A DNA stretch of 64,000 bases from Petrolisthes cinctipes (lineage: Eukaryota; Arthropoda; Malacostraca; Decapoda; Porcellanidae), in the NCBI GenBank assembly GCA_033782935.1, contig JAWQEG010000365.1, positions 124,001 through 188,000 of the forward strand. The letters run 5' to 3'. The notes under the pieces were generated by a model. It was not told where the DNA came from. It made no database searches and was given only the letters and a program-made list of their open reading frames with translations. Every line of letters begins with the position of its first letter. Position 1 is the stretch's first letter. The position numbers and the translations under genes were made by a program. Below are positions 37,001 to 50,400 of this stretch, one piece after another.

Positions 37001-38463
37001 GTACATATGGAAAAAAAGTGAAGTAGAGAATATTGTTCCGGTTAAACCTACATTTAAGAGGCTACTTATAATCACTTATACTCACTTACAAGAGTGAGTC
37101 ACACATCTCATGATGCCGTGAAACTGCTAGCGTAGGCTTGGATACAAACCCTAGTTCACTGTGGGAACCATTAACACGTTAGCAGATAGTGACGACATAG
37201 GTCATGTGTCCTACCAAGCGACGCCTTGTTCCCGCTCCTTCAGCCTCAGTTAGCTATTGATAACCATACACTCAACAAGGTTACCTTAGCATATAATCTC
37301 TCTCTATAAAGTTAGCTCAAGTCTAACCTAACCCCAACATATTGTGAAACTGTACTCACTCGGGTTATCAATAAATTGTGTAAACAACAGAAGCTTGCTA
37401 AGTCTCCTACACCATATAATTATAGAAAACCTTATAATTAAAATCAAACTCCGAAGAGACGCCAAAGACAAAGACTAATAAAAAGACTAAGACCACGAAC
37501 CAGTCGCCAGCTACACATCATCACTCACCATCAATCATCACGTATCTGGAGTAAGTAAGGTCTTTCTTGCCCCAGAACAATATAGCCGACGAGATCGCCC
37601 GATTGGGTGGCACAACAAGGAAGACTACAGACAGTGGGAATGTTGGTTGGGGGGTACATACCCGTGAACCAGTAGTCCCCTCGTCTGTTGCCTTCAAAGA
37701 AACAGATCTCACTATCATCCTGACTCCCATTTGGGGGTCCGAGCATCTGCGTGGCTTCGGTCAACCAGCCTCGGGACTGCTCGGTCAGACAGTCTGGTGA
37801 ATTACAACAACAACAACAACAAAATCACCGATAAAACCAATAAGCAAACAACATTGGGTGAAGGAACTACATTGCGCGATGGAATAGGAGGAAGGTAGTA
37901 TTATGGGGTGCTCTCAGGTCATGTGGGTTTTCTTGTTACAGTATATATGTGTCAGGATTCGTGCCAGGTTGAGATTTTTTTATGGGCTGAGGTGTTGGAA
38001 TGTGAGAGTTCTTTAGTCAACAAAATAGAATGACAATATAAAAAAAGTAAGCTTTGCAAAATAAATGCAGTAAATAGTACTCCAACGTGTGTATGCATCT
38101 TTAAGTTCGCAAGGCAATTTCTTCTCTCAGTTACAGAGACGCTTCACATAATCATATTTCATAATAAATAATGAACGCCACGGAAATAAGTAGCTGTTGT
38201 GTCGAGTAAATTGTGTCGAGTAGAGCCAAGTTACTCTTCCGGGACGTTAGCAGTATATAGCAGCAGGTGGAAACTTTATTATTTCTTTTTAGAGGGGAGA
38301 GTTTTGCCAACCTCATAGTTTAGAACCGTAGACATTGAAATAAATCTTACTAATACAGAAATGGAAATGTTCACTAATATAAAATAACTGTAATCAGTCA
38401 CACTGCTTATATAGGCATCTGCAACACCTTGATGGATGGATGGGATGAGGGAGGGCTTCCAGA
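34021..38463. other. Intergenic region downstream of the SDR gene
   Basis: Mostly AT-rich with AG-rich (35150-35420) and AG/GGA (36600-37030) stretches. 37030-37440 has LTR-like features (starts TGTTCCGG, holds CTATAAAG and AATAAA), but I find no second copy. 37550-37800 is a less AT-rich block ending in (CAA)n at 37805-37821, perhaps a retroposon 3' end. A candidate polyadenylation signal for the SDR gene (AATAAA on the minus strand) is at 38275-38280, 184 bp past its stop. Confidence 0.4.
34344..34450 (-). other. Possible coding exon, unassigned
   Basis: A GC-richer island. On the minus strand CATCTCTCTCACTAG precedes an open stretch (VSASDVCLGPKFVGHADNTA... then stop). The plus strand also offers an acceptor (CTCGCTCAG) and an open frame (YSRLHCREGHCSVVSVTHKL). 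Either could be a lone exon; no family recognised. Confidence 0.2.
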
Positions 38464-38568
38464 TTAACAGAACTTCTCCTCCGGCCTGAGCTTCACCGCC
38501 TTCTCACTCACTTCCCACAGTCTCTTTGCCAGGTCCTTGTCGCGGGCTAGCTTCGAGGGCTTTACTTG
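38464..38568 (-). CDS. SDR exon 8 (C-terminus)
   Basis: 105 nt including TAA; acceptor CATGTCGCCGGCAG|CAAGTA. Encodes [20 protein letters not shown] and ends KFC. Confidence 0.88.
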   Translation of the reverse strand, partial: QVKPSKLARDKDLAKRLWEVSEKAVKLRPEEKFC

Positions 38569-41500
38569 CTGCCGGCGACATGACAGAGGTGAGTATATGA
38601 CAATTCATTGATCTCTACAGAAAATTATGTAATCCATTGGAAAGCACGACTCATATTGAACAGTATTGGCTGACGTTCATCATATTCTAATTGTCTTATT
38701 CTTTAAGATTTCACAGTATCAATTTCATCCCAGTTATATTGCTTCATTATTCTGTCTATTAGTGTTTATGTTATAATTTATGTTACATACATACATACAT
38801 ACCTTGCAGTCTGTGAAGTACCGACCCGACACTCCCTCCACTTCCTCGGACACTGCCAGGTAGATGTTGGTCTGTGCCCCGAGTTCACTGTCCTGGTGGT
38901 GGGGAAGAGGTCACTCGCAGTTGACTCATATCTAACTCATCCTATGACCTATTCTTGACTTACCTTAAGCTTTTAGTGTTATATAGACTGATAGTTATGA
39001 TTAGATTCCCAAGTGAAAGTTCAGATTGTTTTTTTTTTTTTTTTTTTTTTAACAGAAAACGTTTGGATATTGCAAGCAAATCGAATAAATATTTCTATAA
39101 TAATATTGTCAGGGGGCGTTTACTCTGGCTGTACATGGATGAAGAGTACCTTATTACAACTATTTTCGGTACCGTATAACGCTGCAACTTCAAAACCTCT
39201 TAATAGGGTCAAATGAGGTAATATTTCTTATTTCCGGCAACAGTACCCGTATCCTATAGATTACATGACTATATAGGGATAGTTTTGTATACACCTGCCT
39301 TGCCTCATTTCTACTTTATATTGATCCTGCTGCTCTGGAATATCTTTGACAAATATTTCAGATAGCTCAAGGTTCGTTTATTGTCATAGTAATAGAGCAG
39401 TTGGATGATATCACGTACTGTTTATAGTTCCTCTAAGGGAGTCAATCACTGTCTTGCACTATTATTTTGATTGGTATTGTTGTACAGATACTGTGTGCTA
39501 CGTAAAGTTGGAATATATATAAGTATATATTATTGTTAAAAGATCATAAAAGGCTTCACATGAGATTTTCACCTAGGGACATCGGTACCGTCAGTGGTTG
39601 TAATGGTTACTCATGAATATTTCTACTTTAGGAACAGCAGAAAGTTTGTCTCTAGAATAACCGACCTGTACTCCTTGTGTGTCGTAAGAGGCAACAACAA
39701 TGAGATGTACAACCATGTAATTTTTTTCCTCTTTAGGCAGATGCTAGACCCACAGTTTGTAACAATGTGACGGGGGCTGTTGCCAGAAGCTACCAACAGT
39801 GTTCAGATACATTATTCCCCAACTGTACATTATGAGTGAACTGTGTAAGATTTTTTTTTGTTTTGTTTTTATATGTTCCGACACTGGACATAGGCTTCAT
39901 CAAGCCTGTTACCGTGGCCCAGGTCAACTGCTGCTCACACACACACGTCACGACTTCCGAACTGGTACCCAGCCACAGAGGGAGGGAATTGAGGGTTATT
40001 CCCAAATACTGCAGCTGTTACGGTACCAGCGAGGGTGTTTTACGACGTTCGGTGGCCTTATAGTTAGTGCCTGACACTCAAATCGGAAGAGTAAATATTA
40101 TCAGGCCCTCACCTGAGAGGATCGATCTCCCGACCTCTAGGATATGAGTCCAGAACACTAACCACTCGGCCACCTCCCCTATGTACCAGTACGATGTGAG
40201 TATGTGTGTATGTATGTGTGTTTGTGTGTGTTGAAGATTCACCTTGGCCCACAGCATGAAGACGAGCTTCATTATCATTCCACGTATGGTATGATATGCT
40301 ACCAATATGTCCGTCTTAACAACACCAGGGTGGAGGCTGTTGGCAGTCACCCCTGAAACAGAGAACAGTACAACTTTACATTCTGAGAGTTTTGTCCGGA
40401 ACTGTACAGTCGACAATAAAAATATTGGAACCACACTTATATTGAAATTAACTATAATTATCCATAGGGAAGTCCCAATACTTATTTATAGCGACCGTAC
40501 GTACAGTATAAAATATGAACAATATATTCAGTTTTTATCTAGTTAAGGGGAGGAAATATACAAAAAGGTTACCTGACCCCTCCAGTCTGCGTGCCAGCTC
40601 CAGAGAGAAGAGAACATTACACAGTTTGCTGCGGTTGTAAGGGACATGCCGCCTGTATACTTCCTTTTCAAAGTTGAGAGAATTCAAGTCGAGGCTCCAG
40701 AGAGAAGAGAACATTACAGAGTTTGCTGTATACTTCCTTTTCAAAGTTGAGAGAATTCAAGTCGAGGCTACTGACCAATGTGTGAAAGAGGGAGGACACG
40801 TTCACAATACGGCTGGGGGCGCTCTGCTTCAGTCGCTCTGCATGACGGTACAAACACACATCACTCACAATGAACCAGGAACGAGGCTCGCAGATATTAA
40901 TGATAAAAGACGACACAAATTTAAATAAACACTATAAACAGAGAATTCACAGCTTTTCCCTTTGGGCACGAAAATGCGTGAATGTGGATGACAATTAATG
41001 TATGTTCCGGTGTGTGTGTGCCCGTGGTCACTAGATTTTCAAGGATCCTGTCAACCCTTATGTTTTGTTACCTATCAAAATATATGTTTGACGCCATTGC
41101 TTCGTCTTATTAACTCAATCAGCTTATTAACCCAAAGCACGTGAGGAAATTGTTTCACATTATGTACAACAAACTCCTATTAAAATTAGCTTTTTTTTTT
41201 AACTGTTTGATAATATATGTGAAGATAATATTGTGAAATTAATTTTGCAGAGTCAAAAGCAAAAAGTGACCCACCCACCTTGGTATTATACACTACTGCA
41301 ACCTTATTCCATCCCCTTCACATACCTGTACCAGTTCTGAAGGCTTGAACTCTGGGCAGAACCTGGTAACTTACTTGTGTGTAATTCTTGGAGTTGTAGC
41401 TGTAGTAGTTGTGGTTGTTGTTGTTTTAGGTAACGTGGAAGACGGGGTGCTTTCTTAAGTTTGCTTAGGTGATTGACTTCACAAGTTTCTTAAGGCTTAA

Positions 41501-44401
41501 TTTATTAATATGTGTACTTATCTATACAGGGTATTATCGTGATGTGCCTTGCCTTATGTGGTATTATGTCTCTCTCTATGGAGACAGTCTATAGCCCTTA
41601 GGGAGTCAGTGTGGTATCCTAACTCCTAGTGTACCTCCTCTGCTTATATACATTTCAAACTCAATAGTTTACAGAATGGCTAGAGTGTGACTGTGTTGCC
41701 TGTGAATGGTCAGTTTGATTCTGTACCTACTTCTCTCTTCTCGTGTGAAAGGGAAAGTGGGCCAGGCCTTTCCTATCTCTCTCTCTCTCTCTCTCTCTCC
41801 TTTACTCTCTTTCCTACCTCTCCTTCGAAGGGGAGGTAGGAAGGGTTAATAATGTCTTTGTATGACCTGACCGCACCTGTGTTTGGAGAGATGACAATAA
41901 GATAGGGAAAGTTAATTGTCTGAGGGGGATGCAGGTAGGTATAAAAATATATGGGAGTGTGTGTGTGTGTGTGTGTGTGTGTGTATTTGACCCACCTGGG
42001 TGGTATGGCCAGGTGTCTTCAGGTCCCTTAATGGTTTTATGGTGTGTACACCGCTCAGTCCGCTACCCTCGACTGGCCTCCAGCGATTTCCTTTATGCTT
42101 TATTTAATAGAAGGCCAGTTCACAATGTTGGTAGGGCTAGATAACTAAGATATTAACAATGAATACATGTATAGTAACATAAAAATAGACATTAAGACAT
42201 TGGCACACCATATACTTAAAATTAACATTACCGGTAATACATGAATATAATTATATGAACATGAATACATTGTTACATAAAATTTCATCTTAAAATTAAT
42301 GTGTTTAGCTAGGTGCATGTTATTGTGTGTATATAATCTAACCTATGCTAAAAATCCACACATTAACCCCCAGAGTCCGGGCAGCGGGATTTCCCGCTCG
42401 GTCGACAGAGGCCGGGCAGCGGGAAATCCCGCTCTGTCGACAGAGTCCGGGCAGCGGGAAATCCCGCTTTTGGTAATTTATGGGGTAAAACGCCAAATTT
42501 GTCGGGATTTTTTTTTATCTGGCTATACTTCACCACCAGACCTTTTCATCCCCACATTCAATCAGTGTGTGCTTGACCGTGACAATGGCTGGGCGTAGTG
42601 AAGAAAATACGGGCTCGTTCGATTCGGTGCATCCTACCGCGCTGCCGGGCGCACCCTCTTTTGTAACCTCCACTCCGTGGGTGCAACCAGCTAGATTGCG
42701 TCACAGCCACGCTCACAAAGCGAACGCAGCCTCGCTCTCACGGGAAAAGTGACCTCCATTCCTCACTTGATTTCTCGGCAATGGAGTGTCCTAGAGAGCT
42801 GGGGTTGGTTTTAATGGAAAGAGGAGGAGTTGATGGTGAGTACACAATCAAATTTAAGTTGTTCAGTATTGTAGTTTAGACGTAGGGAGTAAGAGAAGTA
42901 GAGTGATTTTCCGGGAAATACCCGGACAGGCAGGGTAAAAGTTAGTATTGCGCCCAGAACCACAGAGCGTATTTCCATTCTTGGCCCGTCCCGGAGGGGT
43001 TAATGAGGGGGGAGCCGTGTTGCTATGTTGTGTCTGTGAAATGACAGTCTTGTTCTTTTCAACACAAGATAATTCAGTATACTTCGATAGTTCTTTCTTA
43101 TACAATACAAAAATAGTATTTTAGACTGTCTTATACAATACATAAATTTTTTATAGTACATGCCAGAAAGATAAGACATGGGATAATAAACATTGGTACC
43201 AAGTTTTATTTTGATCCCTATATGGAGGAATCAAATGATATAATAAGGATGATTGAATCCTATTCTCATTGAATAACATAATAGTTTCATTTTGTCTGAT
43301 ACAACTGATAATGAATTAGGAGATGTTAAACAATTCAACTTTAAATGAAATATGTTGAAAAGGTGGAAGAGATTGTGCTATGTTTTCTAGCAAATTATGT
43401 TTACTAGGCAAGGGACGATTCCCTTGGATCGTATTTCCTATGAGTCTGCTTCTTTATAGTTGTCTTGAACCAAACCATGTGTAGGGTGATTAGGGCAAAT
43501 TAATGTTAATTGTGTTTTAGCAGGTAAGTATAGATAGTGGAAATTAAAATTGATGATGAAAGAGAGTTTGATTAGTAATAGATATGAATGTACATGCATA
43601 TAGTGCTTGATTAGTAGTACTTATGATTCTAAGCAAGTGGAGATTTTGCATCCTTTGGAGACTTAAATGCAACTCAAATGCAAGACAAACATATATGAAG
43701 ATATGCAACATGGCACTTGAAGTGTTGTGTGTCACTGATGACATCATCACTAAGTATAATACTTATTGGATGAAAATTGAATATTAAATGATTACTTCCA
43801 TTTTCATAGGGAATTGTAGAAGTGCGTAGCTTGTGAATAACATTTTACCTTTTATGGGAATAATAATGAGTATATAATTTTGTATTAAAATACTACGCAT
43901 GACTGGATAATCATATTTCATGAAAGATAATAAGGAAGATGAGATTTCATCATTGATTGTACCATTGCATCTCGTAGCTATTGGAGTGGTAATAATATTG
44001 TGAGTTGATCTTATCTTACCCGCAGTAAATATTCTCTTAATAAATGTTGTCATTCCTCTCTAAGTTCCTCACCTGCTATTATTTTTCCGCAAACCCACAG
44101 AAATAAATAGAAGCCTAAAAATATGATGTGATTATTTCATATATGTAGTTCATTTCATTCGTTGCTCCTATAAACTATCTAAATCGTATTTAATTTCTGT
44201 GCAATGATTTACACTCTAATACAGTATATACCTGTTACTCTATCTTACCTTGATTTGCAAAGGCTTGTCCTGCAACCTTTTATGTATGGGATAATGCTTG
44301 TATACCACTATACCTCTAAGCATTACCAAATAGTGCTCATGAAATTTCACTTAAAAATTATCTAAATCACGCTCTGGGCTGTGATGATGGCTCTAAGCCA
44401 C

Positions 44402-44433
<32 letters not shown>

Positions 44434-47400
44434 CTGTATAATAAGCGAGCAATATTACCTGAGTCGCTGAATCCATTCCTAGGGCGCCCAATAGTGAAAG
44501 GACACTATAGAAGATAATGCATTTAACTAGGTAAATTAATTTATGTGATACCTGTCAAACAAAACTAGTGTATCATTAAGTCTCTTATCTGTAATTACTG
44601 CTCAATTGCAGAAAATTTTGGTAATAATTCATATATCCAGTAAAGAGTAAGAAATAGTGATCATATCGTTGATCACCCATATTTTATTTATTTTCCTTTT
44701 CTTTTCAACTGTTTGATAAAATTGTAAACGAGAGCTCTCGGATTGTAAGACGTCATCTTTATCTGTGTTATGCACTTCGTCGGAGCCTGTAGCCGCCGCG
44801 AGTATAGACATGAAAACCGTTATATAGGTTGATTTGGGCCACATTTGTAAGAAGAAATATTATTTTTCATTGGAAACCGATCGGAGTTTGTGTTTGTAAG
44901 TTTTTATTTTTATTATCATCAATAGTAGGGATAATATTACGAGGAAGAGGACATTGTTGCTGTTGCAGAGATATGATTGGTTTTATTTTGGATGTTAGGT
45001 TTTTGCGCGCATTTTACCAATTTATTTATTCTGTTTACATAAACAACATCATCCGCCTGGTAAAATTATTCATTATTATAAGGTTATGCCTACTAAAGAC
45101 ATGACTGTGTGAAGTTCGATCGGGTACCCATTATGTTGGGGATTACGCATTTTTTTTTTTTTTTTTTTTTTTTCTAGCAAGCCTATAATTTGTTTTGTTC
45201 TGTCGGCGATCACGCATTTTTCTTGCAAGCCGATAAATTGCTTTGTTCATCATGATGAAATTGTGGAAATGCAACTCACTGTCGTTCAGCATAGTTGTCC
45301 ATGGCTTCTTCGTGGCAATTGTTATATCATATGAAAGACGTATCCATACGCCATATAATATTTCATGTGGAGTTTTTCCTTTTATTTCCGTATTTTGTAG
45401 TGTATATTGACCGTCATATCGATGCAGTCTTCCCATGTATGGAGGGATTTTCCTTGTTTCTGTGCCACGAAGTACTTCTAGTAGTGTTACGGTTTTGCCG
45501 TTTTGTTAACCCATTAGATGCTGGGAAATATGGTAATACAAACGTTTGCTTAATATAGTAAAAATCAGATACCTTTTATAATATCGAGACATGTATATGG
45601 TCATATGAATTTGGCTTTTAAATATATGTGCACTTACTTTTGCGGTTTTAACGTAGTGGTGCCGCCACTATATCTAGAAAATGGTTAACCATAGGTAAAA
45701 ACTTATCTGTGTCCTGATTCTAAATTGGTAAGGAAAGTAGATCTATTTCTACTATGTCCCATGATTCGTCCAGGATTAGGGATTCCCGTCATGGAACAGA
45801 GGTCCAAATGTATGGCCTTGATTTGCATTGTATGTTTCGCACTGAGCGATATATGTGTTTCATCATCTACCCTTAGTTTATGTTAATAGTATATTGTATG
45901 GAGTGGGTTAAGTACCTGCCTCTATCAGGATGTCCTATTGCCTTATGATATAAGGGTAATTAATACTGAGGGAATTATTATTTGTTGCATCACTATGTGA
46001 TTGGTTTGTACGTCACGTTTCCTTAGTTTTCTGTAAATAATATCATCATGAAGGGAAAAGATATTTAAGTGACTGGGTAATTATGATCCATTATTTTCAT
46101 CCTCAGGGTTTTTAATGAATATCTTATTACATTCATCATAGAATCCGTTTGCTAATGTTTAGGAACCGTATTAATGTCAAAGTCCATGGGTGTCCTCGGA
46201 ACTAAAAGGACAAGATAATTGTTTAAGGGATCTGCTACTTTATTTAATCGTCCTGGAAGGTATTTAATATCTATATGTGGGAGAAATTCCTGAATTGTTA
46301 GATATTATCTGGCTAATTTTCCCGTTAGGGTTTGAGGTTATAATAAGCCAAGGATCGTTTGATAATTCGCGAAAACTTGTAAAGGATAGCCTAATACGAT
46401 TTCTCTAAAAGTACGAAGTGCCCATAATATTGCTTAAATTTCCTGTTTTGTTACAGAGTAACGAGTTCCCTGCGCATTTAATATACTCTAAGCATTAGCA
46501 CATACCTGATATCTACCCTTAGCTATCTCTTACATAAGTACAGCGCCTAAGCCTACTGAAGAAGCATCTGTACACTTGATAAAAGTTAATGAATACTTGG
46601 GAACGCAAAATTGAAGCTTACATTAATTAACCTTTACTAATTCAAAGCTCAGCTGTTTTTTCTGGCATCCATACAAAATCTCGAGTTGATTATTTAGGGG
46701 TTTAGCTACTTGGAAAAATGCTCTACAAAGATTCTATAATAAGAACATAAACCCAAGAATTATTTTACGTTAGTAGCATTTATTAAGAATAGTGAATACT
46801 TTCATTGCTCGTATTTTACCAGATTGTGTATGGAGCACAGTGGCGGTTAATGTATAACCTAAAATTATAATTTCCTGGCTAAGAAAATGACACATAGGCA
46901 GTTAGTGTTTGAGGCCTACCTAATGTAATCTCTGGATAAGCTTCTTTATTGTTACTTATTATGAATGTACGTCTATAGAAAAATAATCAAATCGTTGAGA
47001 TTAGCGATGACTACGTTATTAAGAACGCCAATACGGAAATTGACCATATGCTGAAATATGGATGAAACATTACATAACCCAAATGGTCTACGAATGTATT
47101 CATAATAACCATGGGAAGTACTAAATGTTGTAATGGGTTGACTTTTATCATCAAATGCTACTTGCCAGTTTCCACTGACCAAGTTTAAGGTGGAGAATAT
47201 CATAGGCTTTGATTTATCAATGTTAGACAAAAAATCTTAAAGGAGGGAGGGGATATTTATCTTTAATTGTAGCATTATTTATTTGTCTGTAATCAATTAC
47301 TGGCGTAAATTCACCATTATTATTGAAACCAACAACATTGGGCTGTTAAAAGGGGAGTTAGAATTCTTAATAATGCCTTCATCCATCATTTCATTTATAG

Positions 47401-50400
47401 TTTTCTTTACAACTTTCTGCCTACTATGAGGTACAGTAGTCTACATGCTTGAATAAATGGGTTGAGGAGATGTTAGTGTAATGGCATGCTTTATAATGTT
47501 GGTTCATCCTAAGGATTCACCAAGTAGGGCAATCGCATTTCAATATGTGACTAGTATGGTGATAAGATTATCACGATAAAGTGGAAAATCGTGCCCACTG
47601 ACAAAATTTCTAAGTTGCTCCCCTATGTGACTATCAATTTATCCCTCGGTAAGAACCGATACAATATTTCCTTGTGGTATTGGTCTAACTTCCATCTGTA
47701 CAGATCACATAGATATGTTCCTTTCTTTACATGCATATTGGTAGATGTTGTATTAATATCAGTGACATTTTCACTGTTTACATTGGGTAAAGGAAATTAA
47801 TCCCTGATTATATATTATTTTACTAGTTCTATTGAGAATAGAACGGTAGTATGTGGCTGTACACGAGATGGAAGGTTAACTTCAATTTATGGACGAAATT
47901 TGGAGTTAATATAATATTATATGCAGCAATGGCCTTTATGATACTGGGAGTCGTTTCCCTCATTTTCAATATGTATAGAGTTAACATTACATGGACTTAT
48001 ATATTGGCCTGGACAATCCTGTATTGGAATACATTAATTCCTAAAATGTATTATTTTATATTTAGGGTTAATTATTATGGTTTGTTTGATAAGGTATGAT
48101 AAACCTAGTTTATAATTTCGTATTATATGAAATGCAATATGTATATGGTTAGATCCCTTGTCTAACCGTACAGGAAGGGTTAGTTTCCCTAATACCTGTA
48201 ATTTATTGCCTATCAAGGTTGACAATTCTATGTCACCTGTTCAATCTTGGTTTATAAATGCCGCTGGGGACCTAATTTGCATAATTTGTTAAAGGAATTA
48301 TCCGATAACAAGGAAACTGCCGCGCCTGTGTCTGTCATTAAGGGGGTGTTACTATGTGATACTAGGACAGGGAATTATAGTATATTAACGGTAAATGCGA
48401 CGACAGGGCCTACAGTTTTATTTTGGGACGTTTTAATATTGTGGCGGTCTCGTTTCATACATCATGTTTCGATTGTGCAAGTCCCATTTCATTTTGTTAA
48501 GGATCATGCATTCATCTAAGGAATGCGACTTTGATTCATGTAAATGACTGTATTTATTATTACTTTTCCCTTGATCATTTCCTTTAGTATTATGTAAGTA
48601 ATAACAATCACTGGTAATATTATTATTTCCGTTACAGTGTTTGCAACGTTTTCCCTGTGATTCCCCTTGAGTAGGTGTGGCATCAAAATTAAAATTCTTC
48701 GTCCCCATGGATTGAGTAATCCGTAATTCACGATGTATGATACGAGATTCCTTCGAATTTAAAGTTAGAGACCCTGATAATGCAAGTGCTTTTGCTGGTT
48801 CACTTGTAGTTATGTTTTCTGCCTTTGTTATAAACATTCTCTGAACCCATGATAATGAATTATGTAGTTTACCATCCCCCAAAACATCAATAAGTGACTG
48901 TCTGAACGTAGCATATGACGTTCAATTCTCTGGATCAGAAAAAGCACTTGTAGTTAACATATAGCTGGCTGGACTATCTGGTGCAATATGCACTCTCACG
49001 AATCTTATCTTATGTAAGTCCTGCTCTATATTAGTTTGGTAAAACACATCCTCCAAATGACGCAAGAAGAGATGAATCCCATATCTTGGATTATCTCCCA
49101 TATAATACTTTAAATACTTGTGGGTGGGTAAGCTTGTCATTGTATGCATAGAAGAGGTAGTGGGGTTAGAAGAAGTTGTATGAAGAGCAGAGACAGTAGG
49201 AGATTGTGGAGGAGTAGCCATTGTTGGAGAAAATACAGGTTAATATAGTATACCAGATTAAGTTTTTAATGGGGGTAAGGTAGAAGCAGAAAATGTACTC
49301 GAATGTGTTGGCACCACAAACGAGGTTTAGGGAGGCAGGGAAATTTAGCTTGGAGACTAATGAATCATTATCAGGGATATTCGAAGTTAGTTATGATACC
49401 TTTGGAGTAATGGGGGAAAATTACCTTTACCTTTGTTGTAATTTGGCACTTCTTTTCTTTCTTTCTGGGCTGTAATTGAGGAACCTAATCTATTCTAACA
49501 TGTTCGTGGACAAGTGAAAAATAAGGTAATGTAACATGTAATGTGTACCTACTTTTAGTTGACTTTAGTTGCAACGACGATGTGGTGAAGAGGCGACGTC
49601 GGTGGAGATGCGAAGCGATTATTAGTTAGCTCGCACACTAACACACTAACAGTCGTTATTGGAGTGAAGATGATGAACGTTGACTTGCCTTTACGAGAGC
49701 ATTTACGTAACAAGGCGTCAGCGTGGAGGTGATGGAGGTCGTGGCGTTGTCCTGACAAGAGAATTTATGCAGGGCCGCCGATATGGTAGTGATGAAGTGA
49801 TGATTGTTTGTTGTGAAGTAGATGAGGACCCCTTGTAGGTCAGTTGCAGTTATGGTGAAGCAGGTGCCTCTTGTAGGTGAAGAATTTGTGGTTTATCTCC
49901 CTCGTTAGAGGTCGTAAGATTATACCCACTGAAGAAATTACTTGAGAGGATTTACAAGTAAATTCCTTCAACTTGTCCTTGAACAATGTTAGTCACTGTA
50001 CTCCCGTGAAGTCTATACCTTGCAATTTGCCTTATTGCAAAAACACCGCTGCCATCAAATGTACCAGTTCTGAAGGCTTGAACTCTGGGCAGAACCTGGT
50101 AACTTACTTGTGTGTAATTCTTGGAGTTGTAGCTGTAGTAGTTGTGGTTGTTGTTGTTTTAGGTAACGTGGAAGACTGGGGTGCTTTCTTAAGTTTGCTT
50201 AGGTGATTGACTTCACAAGTTTCTTAAGGCTTAATTTATTAATATGTGTACTTATCTATACAGGGTATCATCGTGATGTGCCTTGCCTTATGTGGTATTA
50301 TGTCTCTCTCTATGGAGACAGTCTATAGCCCTTAGGGAGTCAGTGTGGTATCCTAACTCCTAGTGTACCTCCTCTGCTTATATACATTTCAAACTCAATA

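Noticed and set aside
37030..37440. LTR-like segment (TG start, TATA-like and AATAAA motifs)
   Set aside because: No second copy, no clear TSD and no certain CA end, so a solo LTR cannot be supported.
37521..37800. Open frames on both strands in a less AT-rich block
   Set aside because: No recognised domain and no splice partners; the (CAA)n tail suggests a retroposon fragment instead.
40101..40178. Functional tRNA gene
   Set aside because: A and B boxes are present but the anticodon stem and acceptor stem do not pair properly.
43544..44053. Short minus-strand frames as an env-like gene of the Gypsy element
   Set aside because: No signal peptide, cleavage site or recognisable domain; left unassigned.
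45143..45200. Lys-rich C-terminus of the integrase frame
   Set aside because: Produced by a T homopolymer on the plus strand, not a basic tail.
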